DNA of 64,000 bases, from the NCBI RefSeq assembly GCF_036226605.1, contig NZ_CP109000.1, positions 1,918,501 through 1,982,500 on the forward strand, in the 5' to 3' direction. Position 1 is the first letter of the stretch; each line of letters starts with the position of its first letter. The position numbers were made by a program, and so were the translations under genes. Source of the DNA: Streptomyces sp. NBC_00704 (GTDB taxonomy: Bacteria > Actinomycetota > Actinomycetes > Streptomycetales > Streptomycetaceae). Positions 51,497-60,391 of this stretch are shown here, piece after piece. Under the pieces are notes generated by a model, which saw only the letters and a list, made by a program, of their open reading frames with translations, had not been told where the DNA came from and ran no database searches.

Positions 51497-51739
51497 GTGA
51501 GGTACGAGGAGGACGGGCGGCGGTATGTATCGCTGGCCGGACTGCGGATGCGCGGTTGGTCGGGTGCACTGGTGCACCGGCTGCTGGGGCCGCCGGACCG
51601 GCTCAGCATCGACCCCCGCGCGCGAGCCGCGCCCCAAGTGCGCCTGTACCGCGTCGAACGGGTCGAAGCGGCCGAGCGCGGGGAGGAGTTCCGCGCGGGA
51701 CGCGCCCCTCAGGCACACGGGCCCGAGGAGCACCCATGA
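51497..51739 (+). CDS. small unknown protein with W-S-G-A-L-V-x-R-L-L motif
   Basis: An 80-aa protein, starting at GTG 51497 (a TTG one codon earlier is possible). It reads VRYEEDGRRYVSLAGLRMR, then GWSGALVHRLLGPPDRLSID, then PQVRLYRVERVEAAERGEEF. The pattern of a Trp followed by A-L-V/I, a PD turn and an RLY-R-VE segment resembles a small actinobacterial domain found in putative DNA-binding proteins, but I cannot name a function. It sits behind a damage-type promoter element and overlaps a downstream ORF by ATGA. Confidence 0.65.
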   Translation: MRYEEDGRRYVSLAGLRMRGWSGALVHRLLGPPDRLSIDPRARAAPQVRLYRVERVEAAERGEEFRAGRAPQAHGPEEHP

Positions 51740-51960
51740 GCACGGCGAGGCAATCGCCGACTCTCCCCCACTCGCCCCGCTACCCGTCCGACCCGTCCGA
51801 CCCGGCGGGCCCGGCGGGCCCGCACGGCCTCCGGCCAAGCCGGTGGAACCGGCCCCGCCTTCGCCCTCGGCCCCAACAGCCCACGTCCTGCAAACTGCGA
51901 CTTCGGCCAACGACCCCACCGGCCCCGCCAGTCACTGCTGTACCGCGCGAGCGGGCGTAG
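51736..51960 (+). CDS. candidate coupled Pro/Arg-rich small ORF
   Basis: 74 codons. Its ATG overlaps the stop of the previous gene (ATGA) and has GAGGAG 5 nt upstream, the typical coupled arrangement. The product is Pro/Arg/Ser-rich (LPHSPRYPSDPSDPAG, RPRLRPRPQQPT) with no domain. Composition could equally be chance reading of GC-rich DNA. It runs to within 3 nt of the convergent iminopeptidase gene. Confidence 0.3.
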   Translation: MSTARQSPTLPHSPRYPSDPSDPAGPAGPHGLRPSRWNRPRLRPRPQQPTSCKLRLRPTTPPAPPVTAVPRERA

Positions 51961-51963
51961 GCC

Positions 51964-52920
51964 TTACCTCCCGGCGTATCTGTCGGTGGCCGCCACCAGC
52001 ATCTCGGCCATGCCCCGCCCCCGCGTGCCGTGCCCCGCGTGGTCGACGATGATCAACTCGCTGCCCGCCCAGGCGTGCTGAAGCCGCCAGACGATGCCCA
52101 GGAGGTTCCCGAAGTCGAGACTGCCCTGCACAAGGGTGCCGGGCACGCCGTCGAGGAGATGGGCGTCGCGCAGAACGGCCTCCTCCCCGTCCAGGAAGTG
52201 ACCATGGCCCCAGTAGTGGGTGACTGTGCGGGCGAAACCCGCCCTGAACACCGGGTCCTCGAACCGCTCGACGGACCTCGGCGGGGCCGGGATGGTCGCC
52301 GTCTCCCAGTCCGTCCACGCTCGCGCGGCCCGTTCACGCACACCGGCGTCAGGGGATTCGAGCAGTCTGCTGTACGCGGCCGCGAGATTGCCGTCCCGCT
52401 CCGCGCCCTCCGGCACCTCCGACGCAAAGCGCTCGAAGGCTTCCGGGAACACCTTTCCCAACCCGCGCGTCAGCAGCTCCACTTCGGCGTCGGAACCGGT
52501 CGCGACGCCGGTCAGCACCAGCTCGCTCACCGCCCCGGTACACGTCTGCGCATACCGCAACGCCAGCACCGACCCCCACGACACCCCCCACACCAGCCAG
52601 CGCTCGATCCCCAGAGTCCGCCGCAGCAGTTCGAGATCGGCCACGAGGTGCGCCGTCGTGTTGACGCTCATGTCAGTGCCGTACACGCTCGCGTGCGGGG
52701 TCGAACGGCCACAGCCCCGCTGGTCGAGCAGCACGATCCGATAGGCGGCGGGGTCGAACAGCCGCCGCATATACGGGGTCGCCCCGGACCCCGGACCGCC
52801 GTGCAGCATCAGTGCGGGCTTGCCCCGCGGATTGCCGCAGGTCTCCCAGTACACGTGGTTGCCGTCCCCGACGTCCAACATGCCGTGCTCATACGGTTCG
52901 ATCTCCGGATACAGGCCCAT
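51964..52920 (-). CDS. pip: proline iminopeptidase
   Basis: A 318-aa alpha/beta-hydrolase that removes N-terminal proline. The oxyanion region is LMLHGGPGSG, with DQRGCGRSTPHAS as the proline-iminopeptidase signature. The nucleophile elbow is GVSWGSVLAL (Ser). The acid is likely in LVQGSLDFG and the catalytic His in VDHAGHGTR. The usual GRxD at the acid site is replaced by GSLD, a small deviation. ATG is 6 nt after TACGGT, so it is probably leaderless. Its stop is 3 nt from the opposing small ORF. Confidence 0.93.
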   Translation of the reverse strand: MGLYPEIEPYEHGMLDVGDGNHVYWETCGNPRGKPALMLHGGPGSGATPYMRRLFDPAAYRIVLLDQRGCGRSTPHASVYGTDMSVNTTAHLVADLELLRRTLGIERWLVWGVSWGSVLALRYAQTCTGAVSELVLTGVATGSDAEVELLTRGLGKVFPEAFERFASEVPEGAERDGNLAAAYSRLLESPDAGVRERAARAWTDWETATIPAPPRSVERFEDPVFRAGFARTVTHYWGHGHFLDGEEAVLRDAHLLDGVPGTLVQGSLDFGNLLGIVWRLQHAWAGSELIIVDHAGHGTRGRGMAEMLVAATDRYAGR

Positions 52921-52961
52921 CGCGACACCGTACGATCCCCGCAGCGCCCCCGTCGCAGGGA

Positions 52962-53852
52962 TTACCGCCCCGCGGCCTCGGCGCTCCCTCCTGCATCGGC
53001 GGCCTCAGCAGCCTCAGCGGCCGCGCGCAGCACATCCCGCAGCATCGCCGGGGTGAGCCTGCCGGTGAAGGTGTTGCGCTGACTGACGTGGAAGCAGCCG
53101 AAGACGTCCAGACCGCCGCCGCCGTCCGGGTCGTCGAGCGGCACACGCACCCCGTGCCCGAAGGCCGGCCGCGGCCGGGGCACGCTCCAGCCCGCCTCGG
53201 CGAACGCAGGCAGGGCGGCCTGCCAGCCGAAAGCTCCGAGCACCACCACCGACCGCACCGTCGGCCGCAGCAATCGGAGCTCCTGCACCAGCCAGGGCCG
53301 GCACATGTCCCTCTCCCCCGGGGTCGGCTTGTTGGCCGGTGGCGCACAGTGCACGGGCGACGTGATGCGCACCCCGTACAGCTCCAGCCCGTCGTCGGCG
53401 GCCACGGACGTGGGCTGGGAGGCGAGCCCCACGTCGTACAACGCCTGGTAGAGAACGTCGCCGGACCGGTCGCCTGTGAACATACGGCCCGTACGGTTGC
53501 CGCCGTGCGCCGCCGGGGCGAGCCCGATGATCAACAGCCGGGCGTCGGACGGACCGAACCCGGGCACGGGCCGCCCCCAGTACGTCCAGTCCGCAAAGGC
53601 CGCCCGTTTCGTACGGGCCACCTCCTCACGCCACTCCACCAACCGAGGACACGCACGGCACCCGGCGATCCGCCGGTCGAGCAAGCCCAGGCCGGAAGCA
53701 GCGGGAGCAGACCCGTCAGCGGAGGCCAACCCGGAAGCTGAGGCCAACCCGGAAGACCGGGTAGGCCCGGAAGAGGGGGCTACGGAGCCTACGGGGGGTG
53801 CGCCGGCTGCTGACGGGGTTGGAGCCGGATCGGAGGGAGTGGAGGCGTCCAT
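52962..53852 (-). CDS. family 5 uracil-DNA glycosylase (UDGb)
   Basis: A 296-aa Fe-S uracil-DNA glycosylase that removes deaminated bases. Motif A is [22 protein letters not shown]; the Ala in place of a catalytic Asp/Asn is typical of family 5. The [4Fe-4S] ligands are probably in [23 protein letters not shown] and RDMCRPWLV. The C-terminal His motif region is [14 protein letters not shown]. The first ~65 residues are Ala/Ser/Pro-rich with GLASA repeats. ATG 53852 is 6 nt after TACGGT and is chosen over an upstream frame. No RecA-NDp upstream half is present, unlike the uvr genes. Confidence 0.93.
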   Translation of the reverse strand: MDASTPSDPAPTPSAAGAPPVGSVAPSSGPTRSSGLASASGLASADGSAPAASGLGLLDRRIAGCRACPRLVEWREEVARTKRAAFADWTYWGRPVPGFGPSDARLLIIGLAPAAHGGNRTGRMFTGDRSGDVLYQALYDVGLASQPTSVAADDGLELYGVRITSPVHCAPPANKPTPGERDMCRPWLVQELRLLRPTVRSVVVLGAFGWQAALPAFAEAGWSVPRPRPAFGHGVRVPLDDPDGGGGLDVFGCFHVSQRNTFTGRLTPAMLRDVLRAAAEAAEAADAGGSAEAAGR

Positions 53853-54359
53853 GTCTCCACCGTAAGGCGATGTCGGAGGAATCCAGATCAAGGAGGGGCC
53901 CTCCCCCTCCCCCCTCCCCCCTCCCTCCCCGCCCTCCCCCTCCCGCCTGCTCCCCAGCGCGGCTCACCCGCCCCGCACGGCCCGCTCGGCGCCTCGACGC
54001 GCCCGGCACCCTCACCGCGGGCACGCCCACCACAGCTGGAACGCTCTCCACGGCCGGACGCCGACCGCCGCCGGCACCCCCACCACCGCCGAACGCCCAC
54101 CACCCGCCGACACGGCCCAGCACCGCTGGCGCGCCCACCCCCCGCCGACACGCCCCACCACCGCCGAAGGCCCAGCTCGCCGACACGCCCCACCACCGCC
54201 CAACGCCCCCCGCCGAACGCCCAGCACCCGCCGACACGGCCCAGCACCGCTGGCGCGCCCACCGCCGCTGGCACGCCTCAGCGCCCGGGCATGCCCGGCA
54301 CTCCCGACCCGTCCCCTACGCCTCGCGTCGCCCTCACTGTCCTCACTGCCCTTGCCGCC
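53853..54359. repeat. 507-bp C-rich repeat region
   Basis: No gene. 53897-53952 is an almost pure C/T tract (G-rich on the other strand). 54000-54290 is a mosaic of CGCCCACCACCGCC and CGCCGACACGGCCC units, including an exact 38-bp direct duplication at 54101-54138 and 54225-54262. The only functional element expected is the promoter of the UDG gene at the left edge. Confidence 0.85.
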
Positions 54360-55058
54360 TCACTGCCTCCCTTGCCGCACTGCCCGCACCCAGATCCGGT
54401 CCTGGGTCAGGTACCGGTCCACGCGCAGGCCCGCTTCCGCGAGCGCTTCTTCGAACTGTTCCCTGGTCAGTGGGCGCGTCCGGAAGGTCTGGGTCCAGAC
54501 CGCGTCGGGGAATGCGTACTCCGCGCGGACGGTGTGGACGCCGTTTTCGGTGGGTCCGGCCGACGCTATGCGCACGGTGAAGCCGCTGGGGTCGACGCGT
54601 TCGCGAGGCAGGTCGGAGTGGTAGTTTTCGCCTTCCCGTTGGATCAGCACGCAGCCGCCTTCCGCGAGGTGACGTGTGCAGGCCCGGAGCATCCTTCGCC
54701 GTGTGTCGTTGTCGCCGTTGTGCACGAGGAACGACGCGAGCATCACCACGTCGAACGTCTCGCCCAAGTCGAGGTCCTCGATCGGGCTGCATATCGTGCG
54801 TGCGCCCTGGACTCGTTCCAGCATGTCGGCGGACTCGTCCACCGCTGTGACGGTGAACCCTCGTTGCAGCAGGGCACGGGTCACCCGCCCGACGCCGCTG
54901 CCCAGTTCGAGGATGTGGGCGCCTGGGGGCACTGCTGAGGAGATGATGTCCGGCTCGTCGCCCACTGGCAGGCGGGAGTAGAACTCGACCGCGCAGCCGT
55001 CCGGGGTGATCGCACCAGGTCCGGTTCCCTCGTATCCGTCTCGCATGTGTGGCGTCAT
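54360..55058 (-). CDS. class I SAM-dependent methyltransferase
   Basis: 232 aa. Motif I is ILELGSGVGRVTRALLQRG, with acidic VTAVDESADML, then DVVMLASFLVHNGDNDTRRRML and LAEGGCVLIQREGENYHSD. Substrate unknown. The start could be ATG 55058 or ATG 55046 (both within MTPHMRDGYEG). Its codon bias is a little weaker than that of neighbours, but there is no other sign of transfer. Confidence 0.85.
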   Translation of the reverse strand: MTPHMRDGYEGTGPGAITPDGCAVEFYSRLPVGDEPDIISSAVPPGAHILELGSGVGRVTRALLQRGFTVTAVDESADMLERVQGARTICSPIEDLDLGETFDVVMLASFLVHNGDNDTRRRMLRACTRHLAEGGCVLIQREGENYHSDLPRERVDPSGFTVRIASAGPTENGVHTVRAEYAFPDAVWTQTFRTRPLTREQFEEALAEAGLRVDRYLTQDRIWVRAVRQGRQ

Positions 55059-55443
55059 GTAGAGCGAACGGACGGGCTGGGGGCGGCTGTTCCGGGTTCA
55101 GCGGGGTTCACTCGTTCGAGGGAGTGGGTGTTCGTTCGAGCCCTGGGTGGCCTGCTTCGGCAGTGGCGACGTCAGTATCGGCGGTAGCGGCAGCCCGCCA
55201 GCCGGCGCCTGCACCGGCATCCCCTGCTGTCAACGGTGACGGATTTCGCAAGGACGACGGGTTGCAGCTCCGGGTTGCAGCTCGAGCCAGCCGCGTCCGA
55301 CGTACCAGTGGCCGCCCTTCTGGACGGGTGGTCGAGGAGGGCTCGTCCCAGGACGGTCCGGCGGGGCAGCCGGTCCGGGGGTACGTCTTTGTGGAGAACG
55401 TCCGAAGCGCGGAGTACGTTTGCAGGGAGGAGCGATTTCCACG
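55059..55443. other. 385-bp gap between divergent genes
   Basis: An open frame covers much of it but has poor codon bias and no ribosome site. Only GGAGG at 55426-55430, upstream of the small membrane protein gene, is recognisable. Confidence 0.4.
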
Positions 55444-55710
55444 ATGCGTACGGGTAGTGAGCCGGTGACCGCGCGCAGTGCGCTGCGGTTGCGTCTGGGG
55501 TTGGCCCTGTGGGGCGTGGCCTGGACGCTCTTCGGGATGATCGCGTTCGCTCTGGTGGGGCGTCCGGGCTGGGCGGCCGTGTGCGGGGCGCTGTGGGTGG
55601 TGATCACCGTGGATCTGGCGATGGTGATCCGGCACATCCGGCAGGGCCCTCACTATCAGCCGGGCCGGGACATCCCGCCGTATCTGCCGCCGGAGCAGCG
55701 GCGCCGCTGA
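55444..55710 (+). CDS. small membrane protein, DUF6343-like
   Basis: An 88-aa protein with two transmembrane helices (LRLGLALWGVAWTLFGMIAFAL and WAAVCGALWVVITVDLAMVI). A conserved basic/proline tail follows (RHIRQGPHYQPGRDIPPYLPP). Function unknown; the family is widespread in Streptomyces. ATG 55444 is used. GGAGG lies 13 nt upstream, slightly far, and a TTG at 55420 is the alternative. Confidence 0.8.
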   Translation: MRTGSEPVTARSALRLRLGLALWGVAWTLFGMIAFALVGRPGWAAVCGALWVVITVDLAMVIRHIRQGPHYQPGRDIPPYLPPEQRRR

Positions 55711-55828
55711 GGTGGGCGATGTGGTCTGCGATGGGGCGGTGGCGCGCTCGGGGCGCGGACGGGCCACTGGGCCGAGACGTCGTCGGGGGCGCGTCGTCGG
55801 GGCGTCGCCGGAGGGTGGTCGGGTGTCG

Positions 55829-56209
55829 TCAGGTGTCGAAGCGCGCTGCCTTCAGGTACTGCGGGTTGGGGTCGAGTGCCGCGGCCAGCCGGAAGTGGCG
55901 TTTGGCCTGGTCGTCTCGGCCTTGGCGTTCGTAGGTGCGCGCGAGTGCGAAGTGGGCGAACGCGTTGTCCGGTTCGCGTTCCAGCACCACGGTGAACTCG
56001 AGTTCGGCGGGCCGTAGTTGCGCGGCGGCGAAGAAGGCGCGTGCGCGCAGCAGGCGGGCGGCGGTGTTCTCGGGGTGCGCGGCGATGACTTGGTCGAGCA
56101 GTTTCACCGCGCCCCGCGGGTCCCGTGCGGCGAGCAGTTGCTCTGCGGCGCGGAAGTCGATGACGTGCGTCTCCGGAGTACGTCCGGTCGAACCTGCGGT
56201 ATCGGGCAC
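55829..56209 (-). CDS. tetratricopeptide repeat protein
   Basis: A 126-aa protein with about three TPR units: AEQLLAARDPRGAVKLLDQVIAAHPENTA, AARLLRARAFFAAAQLRPAELEF and AFAHFALARTYERQGRDDQAKRHFRLAAALDPNP. GTG 56209 is preceded by AAGGA at 7 nt; an upstream open frame lacks a site. TPR proteins mediate protein contacts; the partner is unknown. It is 50 nt downstream of coaE on the same strand and may be cotranscribed. Confidence 0.88.
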   Translation of the reverse strand: MPDTAGSTGRTPETHVIDFRAAEQLLAARDPRGAVKLLDQVIAAHPENTAARLLRARAFFAAAQLRPAELEFTVVLEREPDNAFAHFALARTYERQGRDDQAKRHFRLAAALDPNPQYLKAARFDT

Positions 56210-56259
56210 GGAAAAATCCTTCCCTTGCTGGAAGGGTTCAACGCGCGCGGCCGCGGGCC

Positions 56260-56880
56260 CTATTCCTGGGAGGTCTCGCGGGTGGTGCGGGCTCTGCGGA
56301 CGAGGTCGTTCCATACGTCGGTGACGCGCCGGTGGAGTTCGGGGAGGGGTACGTCGTTGTCGATCACGATGTCGGCGATCTCGCGGCGTTGTTCGCGTGT
56401 GGCCTGGGCGGCCATGCGGGCGCGGGCGTCCTGTTCGGTCATGCCGCGCAGGCGTACGAGGCGGTCGAGCTGGGTGTCGGGGTGCGTGTCGACGACGATG
56501 ACGAGGTCGTAGAGGGGGGCGAGGCCGTTCTCGGTGAGGAGGGGGACGTCGTGGACGACTACGGCGTCGTCGGGGGCGGACGTCTCGAGTTCGCGGGAGC
56601 GGGCGCCGACGAGGGGGTGGACGATCGAGTTGAGGAGGGCGAGTTTCTCGGGGTCGGCGAAGACGATGGAGCCGAGGCGGGGGCGGTCGAGGCTGCCGTC
56701 CTCGGTGAGAACGTCCTCGCCGAAGGCATCGATGACGGCCGCGAGGCCCTCGGTTCCGGGGGCGACGACGTCGCGGGCGATGCGGTCCGCGTCGATCAGC
56801 ACGGCGCCGTGTTCGACGAGCAGCCGGGACACTTCGCTCTTGCCGGCGCCGATTCCGCCGGTCAGGCCCACCTTCAGCAT
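56260..56880 (-). CDS. coaE: dephospho-CoA kinase
   Basis: Last step of coenzyme A synthesis: phosphorylates the 3'-OH of dephospho-CoA. The 206-aa protein starts [19 protein letters not shown], with the Walker A in [28 protein letters not shown] and [12 protein letters not shown] are family motifs. It ends in the lid and adenine-contact region ([27 protein letters not shown]). There is no extra UPF0157 domain, unlike mycobacterial CoaE. ATG 56880 is 7 nt after TAAGCT, suggesting a leaderless transcript. Confidence 0.96.
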   Translation of the reverse strand: MLKVGLTGGIGAGKSEVSRLLVEHGAVLIDADRIARDVVAPGTEGLAAVIDAFGEDVLTEDGSLDRPRLGSIVFADPEKLALLNSIVHPLVGARSRELETSAPDDAVVVHDVPLLTENGLAPLYDLVIVVDTHPDTQLDRLVRLRGMTEQDARARMAAQATREQRREIADIVIDNDVPLPELHRRVTDVWNDLVRRARTTRETSQE

Positions 56881-56892
56881 GACGGGAAGCTT

Positions 56893-56927
56893 AGGGCCTG
56901 CCGGTGACATCGCACCCGGCAGGCCCT
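56893..56927 (-). terminator. 12-bp perfect hairpin between the PAC2 gene and coaE
   Basis: Arms 56893-56904 and 56916-56927 pair perfectly with an 11-nt loop. It lies about 104 nt past the PAC2 gene stop. Its left arm touches the predicted coaE -10 at 56888-56893, so transcription termination and coaE initiation may interfere. Confidence 0.75.
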
Positions 56928-57030
56928 GGATCGCCTCCGCGGGACGCGCCGCCGCAGGACGGCATCGCCCGCTGTGTCGGTGTGTGGGGTCGTGCTGGAG
57001 ACGCGTGGCGCGGGCGACGTCGGCGGCGGC

Positions 57031-57969
57031 TCAGGCTTCGCCTTCGCGTTCGGCGAGGAATCGTTCGAATTCCTGCCCGATCTCGTCTGCGGAGGGGATG
57101 TCGACGGGTTCGGCGAGCATGTTGCCGCGGCTGTCGGCGCCGGCCGCCGCGTCGTACTGGTGCTCCAGTCCTTGGACGAGGCTGGTGAGTTCCTCGTCGC
57201 CTTCCTGGATCTGGCGGTCGATCTCGGTCTGCGTGCGGTGGGCGTCGGTGCGCAGCGAGTGGGCGACGCCGGGCAGGACGAGGCCGGTGGCCGCGGTGAT
57301 CGCTTCCAGGACCGTGAGTGCCGCGTCCGGGTAGGTGGAGCGGGCGATGTAGTGGGGGACGTGCGCGGCGACTCCGAGGATGTCGTGGCCGGCTTCCATG
57401 AGGCGGTATTCGATGAGGGCCTCGGCGCTGCCGGGGACTTGGGCCTCGTCGAAGGGGCTGCGGTGGCCGGGCATGAGGTCGGTGCGGTTGCCGTGTGGGG
57501 TGATGCCCACGGGGCGGGTGTGGGGGACGCCCATGGGGATGCCGTGGAAGTTCACGGAGAGGCGGACGCCGAGCCGTTCGACGATCTGCTTCACGGCGAC
57601 GGCGAAGCGTTCCCATTCGACGTCCGGTTCGGGGCCGGAGAGCAGCAGGAAGGGCGCTCCGGTGGTGTCCTGGACGAGGCGCACTTCGATGGTGGGCTCT
57701 TCGTACTCGGTCCACCGGTCGCGCTTGAAGGTGAGCAGCGGGCGGCGGGCGCGGTAGTCGACGAGCCGGTCGTGGTCGAAGCGGGCGACGAGTTGGTGGG
57801 GCAGCGAGTCGAGCAGCCGGTCGACGATCTGGTCGCCGGTCTCGCCCGCGTCGATGTATCCGTCGAAGTGGTAGAGCATGACAAGGCCGGCCGATTCCTG
57901 GGCCAACGCCATGTCGACGACTGCCAGGCCTTTCGGCTCCCATGCGTACAAACCCTGCGGATCAAGCAC
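57031..57969 (-). CDS. PAC2 family protein (proteasome assembly chaperone-like)
   Basis: A 312-aa PAC2-family protein, the fold of eukaryotic proteasome assembly chaperone 2 and of common actinobacterial proteins of unknown role. Family blocks are [57 protein letters not shown] and [19 protein letters not shown]. The C-terminus is acidic ([20 protein letters not shown]). GTG 57969 has GAGGAGGAG upstream. Whether it acts with the actinobacterial proteasome is not shown by context here. Confidence 0.92.
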   Translation of the reverse strand: MLDPQGLYAWEPKGLAVVDMALAQESAGLVMLYHFDGYIDAGETGDQIVDRLLDSLPHQLVARFDHDRLVDYRARRPLLTFKRDRWTEYEEPTIEVRLVQDTTGAPFLLLSGPEPDVEWERFAVAVKQIVERLGVRLSVNFHGIPMGVPHTRPVGITPHGNRTDLMPGHRSPFDEAQVPGSAEALIEYRLMEAGHDILGVAAHVPHYIARSTYPDAALTVLEAITAATGLVLPGVAHSLRTDAHRTQTEIDRQIQEGDEELTSLVQGLEHQYDAAAGADSRGNMLAEPVDIPSADEIGQEFERFLAEREGEA

Positions 57970-58357
57970 TTGGACCGCTCCTCCTCGTGTTCTTAGAGGA
58001 CAACGCGCTTGGCGGCGTGGGCATTCCCGCCGGACGATCAAGATCGGCGGCCCCGCCGGTCGCGGATCACCGGGCGGGGTCGCGGGCTGCCCGTCCGCGG
58101 TGGCTGCCCGTTCGTTGTGGCTGCTCGTCCGCTGTCGCTGCCCCTCCGCTGCGACTGCTCGTTCGCGGTGGTCGCTCGTTCTGCCGTCGCTGTCTGAGGG
58201 CCGGGCGCTGTGTGACGGGTGTGGTCGACCGTCGGTCGCACGACTCGGGCGGTGGTCGCCCAGCCCAGCCCGGCTGTCAGTCGTACATCGGGACGGTACC
58301 CGGCGGGCGGTGGCCCAACCGGGCCGGCGCCAGGTCGTCGGCGCGGACGGGGACGCC
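57970..58357. other. non-coding gap with degenerate GCTCGTTCG repeats
   Basis: No gene. 58085-58195 contains many short variants of CTGCTCGTTCG/CGCTG repeats of uncertain meaning. Confidence 0.4.
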
Positions 58358-58389
58358 GAAGGCCCGCACCTCGGGAGGTGCGGGCCTTC
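58358..58389 (-). terminator. rpsA terminator, 14-bp perfect hairpin
   Basis: Arms 58358-58371 and 58376-58389 pair perfectly with a CGGG loop, 122 nt past the rpsA stop. Between stop and hairpin (58390-58500) is a degenerate TACTGCTGG-type repeat. Confidence 0.85.
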
Positions 58390-58511
58390 AGGTACTACCG
58401 GTACTGCTGGTTACTACTGGCAGTGCCAGCTACTCCTGGTACTGCCGGCTACTGCTGGTTGCTGCCGCTCCTGCTTGCCTGCTCAGCAGCCGACTCTCCC
58501 GGTGGGGGAGG

Positions 58512-60011
58512 TCAGCTCTGGCCGCCGGCGAGCTTCTCGCGGAGCGCGGCGAGCGCCTCGTCCGAGGCCAGCGCGCCGGAGGTGTCGGCGCCCTCGGAGG
58601 AGTAGGAGCCGCCACCGCTCGCGGCCGGAGCCGCACCGGCGGCTTCGCCGCCTTCGGCGGCAGCGGCCTCGTCAGCCTCGCGGGACTTGATGACCTGGGC
58701 CTGGTGCTGCTCGAAGCGCTGCTGCGCCTCGGCGTACTGGCCCTCCCACGCCTCGCGCTGGGTCTCGTAGCCCTCGAGCCAGTCGTTGGTCTCGGGGTCG
58801 AAGCCCTCGGGGTAGATGTAGTTGCCCTGGTCGTCGTACGACGCGGCCATGCCGTAGAGCGTCGGGTCGAACTCGACCGAGGCCGGGTCGGAGCCGAAGG
58901 ACTCGTTGGCCTGCTTGAGGGACAGCGAGATCCGGCGACGCTCGAGGTCGATGTCGATGACCTTGACGAAGATCTCGTCGTTGACCTGGACGACCTGCTC
59001 CGGGATCTCCACGTGGCGCTCGGCCAGCTCGGAGATGTGGACCAGGCCCTCGATGCCCTCGTCGACGCGGACGAACGCACCGAACGGAACCAGCTTCGTG
59101 ACCTTGCCGGGGACGACCTGGCCGATCTGGTGCGTACGGGCGAACTGCTGCCACGGGTCTTCCTGGGTCGCCTTCAGCGACAGGGAGACGCGCTCGCGGT
59201 CCATGTCGACGTCGAGGACCTCGACCGTGACCTCCTGGCCGACCTCGACGACCTCGGAGGGGTGGTCGATGTGCTTCCAGGACAGTTCGGAGACGTGGAC
59301 CAGACCGTCGACGCCACCCAGGTCCACGAAGGCACCGAAGTTGACGATCGAGGAGACCACGCCGGAGCGGACCTGACCCTTCTGGAGGGTCGTGAGGAAG
59401 GTCTGGCGGACCTCGGACTGGGTCTGCTCCAGCCAGGCGCGGCGGGACAGGACCACGTTGTTGCGGTTCTTGTCCAGCTCGATGATCTTCGCCTCGAGCT
59501 CCTTGCCCACGTAGGGCTGGAGGTCGCGGACGCGGCGCATCTCGACGAGGGAGGCCGGAAGGAAGCCACGGAGGCCGATGTCGAGGATGAGACCACCCTT
59601 GACGACCTCGATGACGGTACCGGTGACGATGCCGTCTTCTTCCTTGATCTTCTCGATCGTGCCCCAGGCACGCTCGTACTGAGCGCGCTTCTTGGACAGG
59701 ATGAGGCGGCCTTCCTTGTCCTCCTTCTGGAGGACGAGGGCCTCGATCTCATCGCCGACGGCGACGACCTCGTTGGGGTCGACGTCGTGCTTGATGGAGA
59801 GTTCGCGGCTCGGGATCACGCCTTCGGTCTTGTAACCGATGTCGAGCAGGACCTCGTCCCGGTCGACCTTCACGATGACGCCGTCGACGATGTCGCCGTC
59901 GTTGAAGTACTTGATCGTTTCGTCGATCGCGGCGAGGAAGGCTTCCTCGTTACCGATGTCGTTGACCGCAACCTGCGGGGTGGTGGCGGTGGTCTCGGTG
60001 CTGCTCGTCAT
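58512..60011 (-). CDS. rpsA: 30S ribosomal protein S1
   Basis: Binds mRNA on the 30S subunit. The 499-aa protein has four S1 OB-fold domains (cf. six in E. coli). They are seen as GDIVDGVIVKVDRDEVLLDIG, GIVTGTVIEVVKGGLILDIG, GQVRSGVVSSIVNFGAFVDLG and GQVVPGKVTKLVPFGAFVRV. The C-terminal ~110 residues are acidic and disordered, Gln/Glu- and Ser/Gly-rich. ATG 60011 was chosen because homologues start there (MTSSTET) and GGAG lies about 11 nt upstream. It has a strong consensus promoter and a leader of about 190 nt. Confidence 0.98.
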   Translation of the reverse strand: MTSSTETTATTPQVAVNDIGNEEAFLAAIDETIKYFNDGDIVDGVIVKVDRDEVLLDIGYKTEGVIPSRELSIKHDVDPNEVVAVGDEIEALVLQKEDKEGRLILSKKRAQYERAWGTIEKIKEEDGIVTGTVIEVVKGGLILDIGLRGFLPASLVEMRRVRDLQPYVGKELEAKIIELDKNRNNVVLSRRAWLEQTQSEVRQTFLTTLQKGQVRSGVVSSIVNFGAFVDLGGVDGLVHVSELSWKHIDHPSEVVEVGQEVTVEVLDVDMDRERVSLSLKATQEDPWQQFARTHQIGQVVPGKVTKLVPFGAFVRVDEGIEGLVHISELAERHVEIPEQVVQVNDEIFVKVIDIDLERRRISLSLKQANESFGSDPASVEFDPTLYGMAASYDDQGNYIYPEGFDPETNDWLEGYETQREAWEGQYAEAQQRFEQHQAQVIKSREADEAAAAEGGEAAGAAPAASGGGSYSSEGADTSGALASDEALAALREKLAGGQS

Positions 60012-60210
60012 GTGGGAAAGGGCTCCGGTTACGGACAGAAAGTCGTAGGTACTGCTACGCCGGGAGCCCGTATCGCTCTGAAGAAGCCGGACAGCCAAGG
60101 AAGCGTCCCACCAGAAAACTGGTGATGACGCCTCGAGAACCGAGGGGACTACAACAGATGCGAGCGCAGCCTGCTACGTCTGAGGTGCGCAGGCCCGCAG
60201 CGCAACTTGT

Positions 60211-60239
60211 AGCATACGGGGGCAGCCGGGCAGGGTCAA
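60211..60239 (-). promoter_or_regulatory. consensus housekeeping promoter and long leader of rpsA
   Basis: Minus-strand TTGACC (60239-60234), a 17-nt spacer and TATGCT (60216-60211) is nearly ideal for the major sigma factor. It predicts a start near 60204 and a leader of about 193 nt. Within the leader, CCTCG/CGAGG (about 60130-60146) and ACCAG/CTGGT (about 60110-60124) form small stems. Long leaders suggest autoregulation by S1, which is inference here. Confidence 0.85.
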
Positions 60240-60391
60240 TGCGCGAAGGCGCACACCCGGGGCGGATCACCGCATACCCGGCACACAACCTTTCTCCCGA
60301 GGCCGCGCAGGCACGGGGGAAGCCCCTTCGGTGACACCTGGGTGCCGCCGTCGGGCGGGTTGCACGGAAGAGTACGACGAGGGAGCCGATC

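Noticed and set aside
51349..51735. The upstream part of a 200-codon plus-strand frame that ends at 51960.
   Set aside because: It overlaps the better supported 80-aa gene in another frame. Only the portion from ATG 51736 has a ribosome site and ATGA coupling, and even that is listed with low confidence.
55049..55468. A 139-codon plus-strand frame between the methyltransferase and the small membrane protein gene.
   Set aside because: No ribosome site, poor codon bias and no recognisable domain.
56888..56912. A RecA-NDp-like match upstream of coaE (ATGTCACCG, 8 nt, TAAGCT).
   Set aside because: Only 6 of 9 upstream bases match, it overlaps a terminator hairpin, and coaE has no damage role. 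It is treated as an ordinary leaderless promoter.
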